The notes: generated by a model not told the origin, from the letters alone. A stretch of 64,000 nucleotides of DNA from Niastella populi (GCF_002078015.1 NZ_LWBP01000178.1:1-64000), one strand, 5' to 3'. Counted from the stretch's first letter, positions 35,556-45,521 are shown. Made by a program: numbers and translations.

Positions 35556-37775
35556 TCATTTACCGCCCGGTTCGCAATGCGCCTTCAGGTAACTGGTGTA
35601 CAAAGTGCTTAAGTGTTCAAACGTTCCGGCCCCTTCAGAAATACTGTGGGTACGGTTAGGATAACTCATAAACTGAAACTGCTTATTGTATTTGATCAGT
35701 TCGTTCAGCAACAGCTCTGCGTTCTGATAATGCACATTGTCATCGCCACTGCCGTGAATATACAATAAGTTGCCTTTCAGGTTCTTCGCATGCGTTACAG
35801 GCGACCCCTGTATATAGTCTGCACGGTTTTCCTGGGGCAGCCCCATATAACGCTCCTGGTATACATTATCGTATGTAAATATGCTGCCAACAGCCGCTAC
35901 GGAAATACCGGTTTTATATATGTCGGGGTACTGGAACATCAGGTTAAGCGTGGCTGAACCGCCCCCACTCCATCCCCATACAGCAACGCGCGAAACATCT
36001 ACATATGGCCATTTGCAAACTTCCTTTGCCGCCATTGCCTGGTCGCGGATGTTTACCCGCCCTATATTACGGTAGATCACCTTGCGCCAGTTGCGCCCTT
36101 TTGGCACAGGCGTACCGCGGTTATCAATTGAAATATAAATGTACCCGTCGGCCGCCATATCGCCTTTGTACAGGAAATTATCTGCGGCGCCGAACTGGTC
36201 TTTCACGTTCTGCCCCCAGGGTTCAGTATATACATAAAATACAACGGGGTATTTTTTACTGCTGTCGAAATTGTGGGGTTTTACCATCCAGCCATCCATT
36301 TCAACCCCATCTTCTGTTTTTACCTTAAAGAATTCGATGCCATTCTTTTGGGCCCCGGCAATTTTATCATTTACCTTATTTTCTCCATTCAAACCTTTAT
36401 GATTGGGCAATGAAACCCACTCCTCGGTGTACGCTGTATAATAATTTGAGAATACATGGCGGGCAAATGCGGCTGTTGGTGAAAGGTCATATTCATGGGT
36501 ACCTTCCTGGCCAACGGGCGAAACCCGTTCTGCCACGCCTTTACCGGTGAGCCTGGTACGGTACAGGAATTTCTGCGTAGCGTTATTGGGCGATGCCAGA
36601 AAATACACGTAACCGTTCTTTTCATCGATGCCGGCGATATCCATTACATCGTAGTCGCCGTTGGTTATCCGAACTTCTTTTTTTCCATCGCGCGTAATCC
36701 GGTACAGGTGCCGCCAGCCGTCTTTTTCCGAGGCCCAGATAAATTCCTTACCGCCGCCAAGCCAGTCCCAGCCACCCCATATGTAATCATTGTCCCAGGT
36801 AGGAAGGATATCGATCCAGGCTGAATCTTTTTCGGTATAAATGACCTGTGAAGCACCGGTCTGTGCGTTGCACAACATGAGGTCGCTTTGATTCTGATGG
36901 CGGTTCAGGTGTTGTATAATGAGCTCACTGCCGTTACCTGCCCATTCCATCCGCGGCACATAACTTTGCAATGCGGCATCGGTAGGAATTTCCATCCATT
37001 GGGTTTTGGCAGCAGCTACGTCAACCACCCCGATCTTATAAGGGGAAGGCGGTTCGCCGGCAATGGGATATTCAACCGGTACGGCAAAAGGATAAATGGA
37101 ATCGGTATTGTTTACCATCAGGTAATCCTTTGTTCTGCGGGCGTCTATCTGCCAGTAAGCAATGTGTTTGCTATCGGGGCTCCAGCGAAAACCATCGCGG
37201 CAAAAGAATTCTTCCTCGTAAACCCAGTCGAATGTTCCGTTTATGAATTTCCGGTTGCCATCCTGCGTAAGCTGCTGTATGTTTCCTGTTGCCAAATCTT
37301 CCACAAACAAATTATAATCGCTTACATATGCCACTTTCGAGCCGTCGGGCGAGAACTTGGCAAACATCAGGGAGGAAGCCGGGCGGTTATTACCCAGTTT
37401 AGTGAGCTTTCCTGTATTTGTATTAAATACCCAGTAGTCGCCGCGGGTTTGCAGCCGCCATACTTTTTTGGTATTGGTAAAGAACAGGATCTTTTTTTCG
37501 TCGGCCGAAAAACTAAAACTGCGGCTGTTCAATGGCGCGGTCTTCCCTTCGGGTGTTAACTGCTTCGTTGAAACCACAACGGTTCTTGTGTGCTGTGGCA
37601 GGTTATATAAACCCAGTTCTCCGTTGTCAAACCGGTAATAGGCATTGCCGCTCTTCGCCCATTTTATGGCGCCGCCCTGGGCCAGCAGCACTGCCGGCGC
37701 AAGCACGGTGAGTATAACCAATAAATAAGTCGTGAGGGCCTGCCCTGAGCGAAGCCGAAGGGTGGAAAAATGCAT
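35556..37775 (-). CDS. S9 family peptidase, dipeptidyl peptidase IV type (secreted)
   Basis: 739 residues. Signal peptide ends around VLLAQ (residue 33). An eight-bladed beta-propeller-like region (about 40-480) carries the DPP4-type DWVYEEEFF double-Glu motif that holds the free N-terminus of substrates. The C-terminal alpha/beta-hydrolase has GWSGGGSA (Ser about 602), GSGDDNVHYQ (Asp about 677) and THSISEG (His about 710). It removes X-Pro or X-Ala dipeptides from peptide N-termini in the periplasm or outside. Its first residues MHFSTLRLRSGQAL come from a REP-like repeat (37743-37762). It shares its strand with the upstream fusA but is separated from it by the fusA terminator. Confidence 0.95.
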   Translation of the reverse strand: MHFSTLRLRSGQALTTYLLVILTVLAPAVLLAQGGAIKWAKSGNAYYRFDNGELGLYNLPQHTRTVVVSTKQLTPEGKTAPLNSRSFSFSADEKKILFFTNTKKVWRLQTRGDYWVFNTNTGKLTKLGNNRPASSLMFAKFSPDGSKVAYVSDYNLFVEDLATGNIQQLTQDGNRKFINGTFDWVYEEEFFCRDGFRWSPDSKHIAYWQIDARRTKDYLMVNNTDSIYPFAVPVEYPIAGEPPSPYKIGVVDVAAAKTQWMEIPTDAALQSYVPRMEWAGNGSELIIQHLNRHQNQSDLMLCNAQTGASQVIYTEKDSAWIDILPTWDNDYIWGGWDWLGGGKEFIWASEKDGWRHLYRITRDGKKEVRITNGDYDVMDIAGIDEKNGYVYFLASPNNATQKFLYRTRLTGKGVAERVSPVGQEGTHEYDLSPTAAFARHVFSNYYTAYTEEWVSLPNHKGLNGENKVNDKIAGAQKNGIEFFKVKTEDGVEMDGWMVKPHNFDSSKKYPVVFYVYTEPWGQNVKDQFGAADNFLYKGDMAADGYIYISIDNRGTPVPKGRNWRKVIYRNIGRVNIRDQAMAAKEVCKWPYVDVSRVAVWGWSGGGSATLNLMFQYPDIYKTGISVAAVGSIFTYDNVYQERYMGLPQENRADYIQGSPVTHAKNLKGNLLYIHGSGDDNVHYQNAELLLNELIKYNKQFQFMSYPNRTHSISEGAGTFEHLSTLYTSYLKAHCEPGGK
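37743..37762. repeat. REP-like repeat CCCTGAGCGAAGCCGAAGGG inside the DPP4-type coding start
   Basis: This 20-bp imperfect palindrome encodes, on the minus strand, the L-R-L-R-S-G-Q part of the protein N-terminus. Translated peptides with RLRSGQ are a well-known mark of a dispersed Bacteroidota-type intergenic repeat that has entered coding sequence. Confidence 0.7.
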
Positions 37776-38010
37776 GTTTATACAATTTGGGGCAGGAAAT
37801 TAAGACTTTGAACGCAAACAACTGTTACCGAAAATAAAAAACGTGAAACCGCAACCTTGAACGGGAAAGGGCTACCTGATTTCAAAACTCACGCTTTTTT
37901 TCAGGTAACCGGGCCATCGGCAAAAACATTCCCCCCGGCTTCGCCTATGCCACTGACTGCAGTAACCGCGCATTTTTAACCGATGAACGTGCAGGCTGCA
38001 GGGCACAAAA

Positions 38011-38040
38011 AAAGCCCTCCCGACTTTGATCGGGAAGGGC
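38011..38040 (-). terminator. Intrinsic terminator of fusA
   Basis: GCCCTCCCGA (38014-38023) pairs with TCGGGAAGGGC (38030-38040), one bulge. The minus-strand transcript ends in a U-run (AAAAAA at 38008-38013 on the plus strand). It sits about 30 bp past the fusA stop. Confidence 0.85.
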
Positions 38041-38067
38041 CTATAGTAAGAGATATGAGAACGCTAA

Positions 38068-40215
38068 TTATTCAGCTTTCACTTTACCTTTCGACTTGGC
38101 GATCACTTCTTCAGCGATGTTGGTCGGCGCAGGTGCGTAGTGGCTGAATTCCATGGTGCTGGTAGCGCGGCCAGATGATAAGCTACGTAATTGTGTTACG
38201 TAACCGAACATTTCGCTCAGCGGTACTTTAGCTTTAATTACCTGTGCATTACCGCGGGTATCCATGCCCTCGAGCATACCGCGACGACGGTTAAGGTCAC
38301 CGGTAACATCACCCATATATTGATCAGGCGTAATTACTTCCACTTTCATGATCGGCTCCAGTAACACGGGTTGTGCTTTGCGGCCAGCCTCACGGAAACC
38401 ACTTCTTGCACACAACTCGAACGACATACCGTCAGAGTCAACCTGGTGGTAGCTGCCATCGAAAATGCGGATCTTTACGTTCTCTACAGGATAGCTGGCC
38501 AGTACGCCAGTGCCCATAGCTGATTCAAAACCTTTTTGAATTGGCTGAATGAACTCACGGGGAATAGACCCACCGAAGATATCATTCACGAACTGGAAGC
38601 CTTTGTCAGGATTTTCTTTCAGCCACTCTTCATCGGCAGGTCCCATTTCAAATACGATGTCGGCGAATTTACCGCGACCACCGGTTTGTTTTTTCAGTAC
38701 CTCACGATGCTCAACTGTTTTCCTGAACGCTTCTTTATAAGCAACCTGGGGAGCGCCCTGGTTAACTTCTACTTTGAACTCACGTTTCATACGATCGATG
38801 ATGATCTCAAGGTGCAACTCACCCATACCACGCAGGATGGTTTGTCCGGTATCTTCATCGGTATTTACACGTAATGTAGGATCTTCTTCTACCAGCTTGG
38901 CAATGGCCATACCCATTTTATCAACGTCGGCCTGTGTTTTAGGCTCTACAGCGATAGCGATAACCGGCTCCGGTATGAACATATTCTCCAGCGTGATCGG
39001 ATGATTTTCATCGCAAAGGGTATCACCGGTCTTGATCTCCTTGAAACCTACCGCGGCGCCGATATCACCGGCTTCGATGAAATCGATGGGGTTTTGTTTG
39101 TTGGCGAACATCTTCATGATACGGCTGATACGCTCGTTCTTACCACTGCGCATGTTCTTTACATACGAACCGGCATCGAGGTGGCCGCTGTAACAACGGA
39201 AGAAGGCCAAACGACCTACGAACGGATCGGTCATGATCTTGAAGGCCAGGGCTGCGAAAGGCGCTTTAGGATCAGCCTTACGAACTTCTGGTTCTCCGGT
39301 TTCAGGATTGGTACCAACTACATCATCGATATCGGCTGGTGAAGGCAGGTAGCGGCAAACGGCATCCAGCGCAGTTTGTACGCCTTTATTTTTGAATGAA
39401 GAACCGCACATCATAGGAACGATGCTCAGATCGATCGTCGCTTTGCGGATAGCTTCATGCACTTCATCTTCAGTGATTGTATTAGGATCATCGAAGAACT
39501 TCTCCATCAGCTTGTCGTCGTATTCGGCAACAGCTTCGATCAGGTTCTGTCTCCACTCATTTGCTTCTTCAACCATATCAGCAGGTACAGGGATCTCGTC
39601 GAAGGTCATACCTTCGGTTTCCATGTGCCAGATGATCCCTTTCATTTTGATAAGGTCAACTACACCTTTGAAGTCATCTTCAGCGCCGATGGGCAATTGC
39701 AGGGGAACAGCTTTTGCACCCAGCATTTCCTTGATCTGTTTAACCACCATCAGGAAGTCGGCACCCGAACGGTCCATTTTGTTAACGAAACCGATACGGG
39801 GAACTTTGTAACGGTTTGCCTGACGCCAAACGGTTTCAGACTGAGGCTCAACGCCGTCAACGGCAGAGAACAGGGCGATCAAACCATCCAATACGCGCAT
39901 GGAACGCTCTACCTCAATGGTGAAGTCAACGTGTCCCGGAGTATCGATAATGTTGAAGTAGTATTTTTTAGTGTTGGCATCTGCCTTACCTTTTACGGTA
40001 GGGAAGTTCCACTGGCAGCTAACAGCAGCAGAAGTAATGGTGATACCTCTTTCTTTTTCCTGCTCCATCCAGTCGGTGGTAGCCGCCCCATCATGCACCT
40101 CTCCTATTTTATGAATCATACCGGTATAGCGCAAGATACGCTCCGTAGTAGTAGTTTTACCGGCATCAATATGTGCCGCAATTCCAAAATTTCTTTGTAA
40201 TCGTAAGTCTGCCAT
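38068..40215 (-). CDS. fusA: Translation elongation factor G
   Basis: 715 residues from the ATG at 40215 ([20 protein letters not shown]). GTPase motifs: P-loop [15 protein letters not shown], DxxG in [17 protein letters not shown] in [12 protein letters not shown]. Domains II-V follow, with the domain IV loop around [15 protein letters not shown]. Catalyses ribosomal translocation. The open frame extends 132 bases upstream to 40347, but that stretch includes the promoter box TACCTTTG (40274-40281) and a short leader hairpin, so it is not coding. Confidence 0.98.
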   Translation of the reverse strand: MADLRLQRNFGIAAHIDAGKTTTTERILRYTGMIHKIGEVHDGAATTDWMEQEKERGITITSAAVSCQWNFPTVKGKADANTKKYYFNIIDTPGHVDFTIEVERSMRVLDGLIALFSAVDGVEPQSETVWRQANRYKVPRIGFVNKMDRSGADFLMVVKQIKEMLGAKAVPLQLPIGAEDDFKGVVDLIKMKGIIWHMETEGMTFDEIPVPADMVEEANEWRQNLIEAVAEYDDKLMEKFFDDPNTITEDEVHEAIRKATIDLSIVPMMCGSSFKNKGVQTALDAVCRYLPSPADIDDVVGTNPETGEPEVRKADPKAPFAALAFKIMTDPFVGRLAFFRCYSGHLDAGSYVKNMRSGKNERISRIMKMFANKQNPIDFIEAGDIGAAVGFKEIKTGDTLCDENHPITLENMFIPEPVIAIAVEPKTQADVDKMGMAIAKLVEEDPTLRVNTDEDTGQTILRGMGELHLEIIIDRMKREFKVEVNQGAPQVAYKEAFRKTVEHREVLKKQTGGRGKFADIVFEMGPADEEWLKENPDKGFQFVNDIFGGSIPREFIQPIQKGFESAMGTGVLASYPVENVKIRIFDGSYHQVDSDGMSFELCARSGFREAGRKAQPVLLEPIMKVEVITPDQYMGDVTGDLNRRRGMLEGMDTRGNAQVIKAKVPLSEMFGYVTQLRSLSSGRATSTMEFSHYAPAPTNIAEEVIAKSKGKVKAE

Positions 40216-40273
40216 GACTTTGTTATATTTTCTTTTTAATGTTCCAGGGAAAAATGCCCTGAAAATGAGCGGG

Positions 40274-40281
40274 CAAAGGTA
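40274..40281 (-). promoter_or_regulatory. Bacteroidota -7 box (TACCTTTG) of fusA
   Basis: Perfect TAnnTTTG on the minus strand, about 60 bp before the fusA ATG at 40215. Between them a CAGGG...CCCTG hairpin (about 40245-40261) lies in the leader. It shows that fusA is transcribed on its own rather than with rpsL-rpsG. Confidence 0.65.
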
Positions 40282-40349
40282 AGAAAAATTCCATCGAATT
40301 TCGTATGGGAAAGGGTAAAAATAAAGCGGAATCAGGGGATTCCGCAAAA

Positions 40350-40376
40350 GAAAGTCCCGCTATGGGCGGGACTTTC
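40350..40376 (-). terminator. Terminator of the downstream M57 protease gene
   Basis: GAAAGTCCCGC (40350-40360) pairs perfectly with GCGGGACTTTC (40366-40376), 11 bp, about 30 bp past the stop of the M57 gene. The minus-strand side is followed by TTTTGCGG. Confidence 0.8.
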
Positions 40377-40406
40377 CGGTGCAGTAACCAACCAGGTAAT
40401 GGAAAA

Positions 40407-41207
40407 TTAATACAGATAATTTAAAGCAGTGATGTCGCTGGATGTAAAGGGACGGTTTTGGCCCGATCCAATACAGGAAAGCATCCAGCTGCCGGCGCTC
40501 GGACCGGTAGGTGTTCCCGGAATGTGCACAGCCCCAACAGTAGAGGCGCCCTCATTTACCGGCGAACCGCCGCAACTATACGACCGGTTCATATAATCGG
40601 TATGACGGAACCCGATGCAATGCCCTATTTCATGCGCCAGAATGGTAGCCACGGTGTTCTGAGGCTGTCCTGATACTGCGCTGTTATTGAGTATCACCCT
40701 GTTATAAGGATTTCCGCCCGATGGGAAACCGGCAGAGGCCAGAAAACTTCCCGATCCGTTAACGATCTGGATATTGGCGCCGGATGTAACCCGGGTAAAA
40801 GTGATCCTGAGCCCCAGCGCGTTGTACCTCGAAATGGCTGTATTCAGCGCTGTTGACCAGGTACCCAGGGCAGAAGCCAGACTTACCGTAATGTTTCGGG
40901 GCAAACCGGTAACCAGGTTGTTGGTCCGGTACTGTTCTTCATCGCCAACCCGCAAAAACTGCATCTCGGGCTTCGCATCGAGTTCTTCCTGGCTGATCAG
41001 GATGTCGCCCTCAACAATGTAATTACCGTTTCCATCGGCGGTTACGTTTTTGTTGCTGAAACCGAGTTGATAGATCTTGGCCAGAACGTCTTCAGAAACA
41101 GCAGAATTGGAGGTATCGCTATCGCTTTTTACATTTTTCCGGCAGGCAAATAACGTGAGCATGCAGGCTGCCGCAACTGCAGTTAAAGTGAAAATAGTCT
41201 TTCTCAT
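40407..41207 (-). CDS. M57-type zinc metalloprotease lipoprotein (HEIGH family), copy 1
   Basis: 266 residues. A short N-terminal hydrophobic region with MLTLFACRKN predicts lipidation at a Cys near residue 22. The C-terminal half has the zinc motif ILAHEIGHCIGFRHTDYMNR near residue 190, followed by SYSCGG and a final ITALNYLY. The HExxHxxGxxH pattern is that of metzincin-like M57 proteases. Substrate unknown; outer-membrane or extracellular location is likely. It is a tandem paralogue of the gene at 41609, with about 400 bp between them. Confidence 0.92.
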   Translation of the reverse strand: MRKTIFTLTAVAAACMLTLFACRKNVKSDSDTSNSAVSEDVLAKIYQLGFSNKNVTADGNGNYIVEGDILISQEELDAKPEMQFLRVGDEEQYRTNNLVTGLPRNITVSLASALGTWSTALNTAISRYNALGLRITFTRVTSGANIQIVNGSGSFLASAGFPSGGNPYNRVILNNSAVSGQPQNTVATILAHEIGHCIGFRHTDYMNRSYSCGGSPVNEGASTVGAVHIPGTPTGPSAGSWMLSCIGSGQNRPFTSSDITALNYLY

Positions 41208-41454
41208 GTGACTGTAGATTTAATGTCGGTTAATGGTAGTGTTACTGCACCGCGCACGCGTGGTGAACGTTCTGTCAATTTAACGAAATTATCGAGTTCG
41301 CTTTTTCGCAAATTGGCAACGGGGTTGCAGAACCGCGCAGGTTTTACCCAGTTACCGGTAAGGGTCACCGTTATTGTGGAAAAATATTTCAGGAATTACT
41401 AAAATACACTATACGAGAGGGTTAGTACAACGAATTAGCAAAAATGCGTTGCGC

Positions 41455-41567
41455 GTTTCCGGGGGCCGGTTACCGGGAACAACAACGGACAACCGGAAAC
41501 AGGTTACCGGAAACAAACAACGGGCAACGGGTAACAGGTACCAGGTAGCCGGCAACCGGCAACCATA
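41455..41567. repeat. Word-built spacer (ACCGGAAAC / CGGGCAACGG type) between the two M57 genes
   Basis: Roughly 110 bp of near-repeats of CGGTTACCGGGAAC, ACCGGAAACAGG, GGGCAACGGGTAAC and GCCGGCAACCGGC. The 41208-41608 stretch contains no convincing gene. Similar vocabulary is found at 52331-52436. Confidence 0.65.
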
Positions 41568-41608
41568 GGTCAACCATTATAGTTAGCCCTATTGTTGGAC
41601 CTCAATTA

Positions 41609-42403
41609 TTAATACAAAAAATTCAACGCGATCTTATCATTCGCATTGAACGGACGGTTCTGCCCCGAACCTATGCACGACAACATCCATGAATTGGGAT
41701 CAGGACCTACAGCAGTGCCGGGAATATATACCGCCCCTGCTGTTGACGCCCCCTCATTTACCGCCTGGCCGCCACAACTGTACGACCGGTTCATATAATC
41801 GGTATGACGGAATCCGATGCAATGCCCTATTTCATGCGCCAGCACCGAAGCTACCGTTCCCTGGGGCTGACCGTTCATTGCATTTGAATTTACTTTGATC
41901 TGGCTATAAGGCTGGCCCGTGCTTGTAGGAAAACCGGCCGATGCCAGGAAGTTGCCATTTCCTTTTATTATTGAAATATCGGCGCCTGAAGAAACCCGCT
42001 GAAAAGTGAGCGACAGGTTTTCGGCATTATAACGGGCAAGCGCCTCATCCAGCGCCGCCCTGTATGATGTTGGCAGTTTCGAAGAAAGGCTCACTTTAAT
42101 TACCCGCGGGCCGGTAACCAGGTTGTTCGTGCGGTATTGTTCTTCCACACCTACCCGAAAAAACTGCATCCCGGGCGCAGCATCCAGGTCGGCCCGGCTC
42201 AAAATAATATCCCCCTCTACCACGTAATTCCCGTCCTCATCGATGCGCACATTCTTATTACTGAATCCGAGGTTGTATATTTTACCGAGGGCTTCTTCGG
42301 AGGGAGTCGTAAGCTGTTCGGTAGCCGCATTTTTACGGCAGGCAAACAATACAACAACGCAGGCAGATATTGCAACAGCCATCTTCAGGTAAACAATTCT
42401 CAT
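41609..42403 (-). CDS. M57-type zinc metalloprotease lipoprotein (HEIGH family), copy 2
   Basis: 264 residues. Lipobox VVLFACRKN gives a predicted lipidated Cys near residue 22, like copy 1. Zinc site VLAHEIGHCIGFRHTDYMNR near residue 188, then SYSCGG and a final KIALNFLY. The two proteins share most residues across the whole length, including GKIYNLGFSNKNV/AKIYQLGFSNKNV and EEQYRTNNLVTG, so they arose by tandem duplication. Divergence is greatest in the segment before the zinc site, which could alter specificity. Confidence 0.92.
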   Translation of the reverse strand: MRIVYLKMAVAISACVVVLFACRKNAATEQLTTPSEEALGKIYNLGFSNKNVRIDEDGNYVVEGDIILSRADLDAAPGMQFFRVGVEEQYRTNNLVTGPRVIKVSLSSKLPTSYRAALDEALARYNAENLSLTFQRVSSGADISIIKGNGNFLASAGFPTSTGQPYSQIKVNSNAMNGQPQGTVASVLAHEIGHCIGFRHTDYMNRSYSCGGQAVNEGASTAGAVYIPGTAVGPDPNSWMLSCIGSGQNRPFNANDKIALNFLY

Positions 42404-42669
42404 AAGTGTTTCGTTTTAATAGCTTACAAATTAATGGTAATTTCAATTTAATAAATTTTATAACATAACGCTTAAATAAATTAAGCAACGGGGTTGCATA
42501 AGATGTATATTATACCCATCAGCCGGGAATGGTTCTCAGCAACATGTAATAAGAAATTGTTTTAAATCAACTTAGGATGCCCGGTAGTGTTAGTAAATTT
42601 TCAATGCTGCGGCTTTGTTATTTATCGATCTGCGTAAGGCCATCATTTCCAAATTTTGTAGATTGTATC

Positions 42670-45297
42670 ATGAAACAAACCAGGCTTCTGCTGCTTATCC
42701 TTGTTTTAACCGTACAACAACTACAGGCGCAACAGGCTATTTCGGTTACCAGCCGCAAGCTGTCGCCCGTGCTTCAAAACAACCGCAAACTGCTCGCCAA
42801 TAAACAGCCACAGGTTTTCTGGATCGTAACATCGAACACCGATTCTGCCCGAAACTATTTTATCGATAAAAAATTACCACTTACCATCCTTCAGGAACAT
42901 GCAGGCGGCTTACTGGTGGTATCGGCAAAGGGCCCTTTCATTGATTCAACCATCCTGTCACTGCCCTTTGTTCGCTTTGTGGATGTTCCCCGCCAGCCGT
43001 ATGAAGAGCTGGCCTTAAACCCGTTCGACAACAGCTTAAACACCATCAACCTGGTGCATAGCCGTTTCCCTAATTTGAACGGTAATAACATGGTCGTTTC
43101 GGTAAAAGAAAATAAACCCGATACAGCCGACATCGATTTCCGCGGCCGTTATATTTCCACCCCGCTTAGCTCTGAACTCATTTCATCACACGCCTCCTAT
43201 ATGTGCACCATCATTGCAGGTGGCGGAAACACCTTTCATACCGGCGGCGGTGTTGTTCCCTCTGCCTCCATTATTTCATCGAATTTCGCCACCCTCCTCC
43301 CCGATGGCGATAACATATACAAACAATACGGGGTTTCTGTACAGAACCATTCCTATGGCACCGGCCTCGAAAATTACTATGGCGCCGATGCGGCTGCTTA
43401 CGACGCCAGCACCATCAATAACCCCGGACTGCTGCATGTTTTTTCATCGGGCAATTCGGGCAACCACACAAGTACCGGTGCGTATGCCGGAATACCCGAT
43501 GTGGCTAACCTTACCGGCAGTTTCAAAATGGCGAAGAACATCCTGACGGTTGGGGCCGCCGATTCGTTTGGCAACGTTTCGTACCTCAGCTCAAGAGGCC
43601 CGGCATACGATGGCCGCATAAAGCCCGAACTGATAGCCTTTGGCGAAGACGGCAGCTCAGGGGCAGCCGCTCACACCTCGGGCGCTGTGGCGCTGTTACA
43701 ACAGTATTATAAAGAAAAGAACGGCGGCAGCCTGCCCCCGTCAGCGTTGTTAAAGGCCGTGCTGGTGAATGGCGCCGATGACCGGGGAACAAATGGGCCC
43801 GACTTTCAAAATGGTTTTGGCACTTTGAACACATACAATGCACTGCAGGCGCTCGTGAACGACCGCTTTTTTTCCGGCGCCGTATCGCAAAGCGGCACGC
43901 AAACCTATACTATTACGGTTCCGGCCAATACCAGGCTATTGAAATTAACCATTTGCTGGACCGACCCTGCCGCCGCAGCCAATGCCCCCAAAGCCCTGAT
44001 CAACGATGTGAATATGGAACTGGTGAATAACGGTAACTCGCAACGCTGGTTACCCTGGGTGCTGAACCACACAGCCAACCTGAACGCCCTGCTGTCGCCT
44101 GCGGTTCGCAAAAAAGATTCGCTTAATAATATAGAACAGATCACGCTCGACAATCCCCCGGCCGGCAGCTATACCATCAGGGTAAATGGATTTTCGATTC
44201 CTTCAGGCAGTCAGTCGTTTTTTATCGCCTGGCAGGCGCAGGCGGCCGATCAGTTCCAATGGCAATACCCCACATCGGTTGATTATGCAAAAGGCGGTGA
44301 AGCCAACCTGCTTCGCTGGTCAAGCACCTTCACCAACAACACGGGTTTGCTGCAGTTCAGTATCGACAAAGGCCTCACCTGGCAAACGATCGATAATGGT
44401 ACGGCGCTGGCAACAGGCAGGTTGTACTGGCAGGCCCCTGAAACTTACAGCGCCGCCCTGCTGCGGATGACCATCAACGGACAAACATTTACGTCCGACA
44501 CCTTCACCATCTCCGTTCCGCCTGCAGTACGCGTGGGGTTTAGCTGTGCCGATTCGGCTATGTTGTACTGGAACAAAATACCCGGTATACAATCATACAC
44601 AGTTTACCGCCTTGGCGAAAAATACCTGCAGCCGATGGTAACAGCGGCCGATACCAGTGTTATCATCAGGCAGCCGGGTAACCTGTTATGGTATACCATT
44701 GCACCGGTAATAAGCAGTACCCGCGAGGGCATGAAAGCATATACCATCAATTTTCGTACACAGGGAGTTGACTGCTACCTGAAATACTTTCTCGCCGACC
44801 TGCAGAACGGGAATACGGGTTGGCTAACGGCTTCCATCGGCACTTTGCTGAATGTAAAAAGCATAACGTTCGAGAAACTGGTGAACAGGGAATGGCAGCC
44901 GCTGCAAACCATTCAGCCGGTAACAACGCCCGAATTTGAAGCGGCCGACAATAAACTGGCCGATGGCGTAAATACATATCGCGTTAAAGTTACCCTCACG
45001 AACGGGTTGTCTGTCAACAGCGAACCGCAAAGCATTTATTATTTCCTTACTACCCGCTATCTTATTTTCCCCAACCCGGTAAGCGCAACCGGCACCATGT
45101 CGGTGTTCACCAAAGAAGAACCGGAGAACGGCACCTGGCTGTTCCTGTTCAATACCCTGGGGCAAAAAGCATTGCAATACCGGTTAACGCAAACAGTGGA
45201 GAATATTCCCATGAACCGGCTTAAAGCGGGGATCTATTTTGTGATCATACAGAAAAACGGGAAGAAGGAGTTTTCAGGCAGGGTTATGGTAAGGTAA
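42670..45297 (+). CDS. Secreted subtilase (S8) with type IX secretion C-terminal domain; catalytic Asp position is Glu
   Basis: 875 residues from the ATG at 42670 (MKQTRLLLLILVLTVQQLQAQ, a signal peptide). The frame extends 93 bases upstream but has no start that fits. The S8 domain covers about 130-420: VVSVKEN (position 147, where subtilisins have the catalytic Asp), the His in SSHASYMCTIIAG (about 174), the oxyanion region HSYGTGL, and SSGAAAHTSGAVALL with the Ser at about 330. Beta-sandwich modules follow. The C-terminal 70 residues (FPNPVSATGTMSV to SGRVMVR) are a T9SS type A sorting domain that directs export and surface attachment. Faces the M57 pair divergently. Confidence 0.9.
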   Translation: MKQTRLLLLILVLTVQQLQAQQAISVTSRKLSPVLQNNRKLLANKQPQVFWIVTSNTDSARNYFIDKKLPLTILQEHAGGLLVVSAKGPFIDSTILSLPFVRFVDVPRQPYEELALNPFDNSLNTINLVHSRFPNLNGNNMVVSVKENKPDTADIDFRGRYISTPLSSELISSHASYMCTIIAGGGNTFHTGGGVVPSASIISSNFATLLPDGDNIYKQYGVSVQNHSYGTGLENYYGADAAAYDASTINNPGLLHVFSSGNSGNHTSTGAYAGIPDVANLTGSFKMAKNILTVGAADSFGNVSYLSSRGPAYDGRIKPELIAFGEDGSSGAAAHTSGAVALLQQYYKEKNGGSLPPSALLKAVLVNGADDRGTNGPDFQNGFGTLNTYNALQALVNDRFFSGAVSQSGTQTYTITVPANTRLLKLTICWTDPAAAANAPKALINDVNMELVNNGNSQRWLPWVLNHTANLNALLSPAVRKKDSLNNIEQITLDNPPAGSYTIRVNGFSIPSGSQSFFIAWQAQAADQFQWQYPTSVDYAKGGEANLLRWSSTFTNNTGLLQFSIDKGLTWQTIDNGTALATGRLYWQAPETYSAALLRMTINGQTFTSDTFTISVPPAVRVGFSCADSAMLYWNKIPGIQSYTVYRLGEKYLQPMVTAADTSVIIRQPGNLLWYTIAPVISSTREGMKAYTINFRTQGVDCYLKYFLADLQNGNTGWLTASIGTLLNVKSITFEKLVNREWQPLQTIQPVTTPEFEAADNKLADGVNTYRVKVTLTNGLSVNSEPQSIYYFLTTRYLIFPNPVSATGTMSVFTKEEPENGTWLFLFNTLGQKALQYRLTQTVENIPMNRLKAGIYFVIIQKNGKKEFSGRVMVR

Positions 45298-45347
45298 TGG
45301 CCTGAGCATTGCCTGGGAATGGCCTGAGTATTGCCTGGGAATGGCCT
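45296..45347. repeat. 22-bp tandem repeat directly after the subtilase stop
   Basis: AATGGCCTGAGCATTGCCTGGG occurs at 45296-45317 and again at 45318-45339 with one change (GTATT for GCATT), then a partial third copy begins. It overlaps the stop codon by two bases. Confidence 0.85.
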
Positions 45348-45472
45348 TGCACACATACATCCCTGTAGGATACCTGTAGGATTCGTGTACAATGTCGAGG
45401 CCATATCGCTGCCATCAGGCTACAAGTCTGTTTACTATTCTGCCCTTATGTGGCCCGAAAACAAACTAAAAA

Positions 45473-45494
45473 ACCCACCGGGAAACCGGTGGGT
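45473..45494 (-). terminator. Intrinsic terminator of rpsL-rpsG
   Basis: ACCCACCGG (45473-45481) pairs with CCGGTGGGT (45486-45494). On the minus strand it is followed by TTTTTTAG, and it lies about 30 bp past the rpsG stop. fusA therefore cannot be simply co-transcribed with these two genes. Confidence 0.88.
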
Positions 45495-45521
45495 GTATAT
45501 GGTAAGATGTACTTATCAGTG

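Noticed and set aside
39457-40200. Long plus-strand open frame inside fusA
   Set aside because: It is antisense to the conserved GTPase region of fusA; its length reflects the codon bias of a highly expressed gene.
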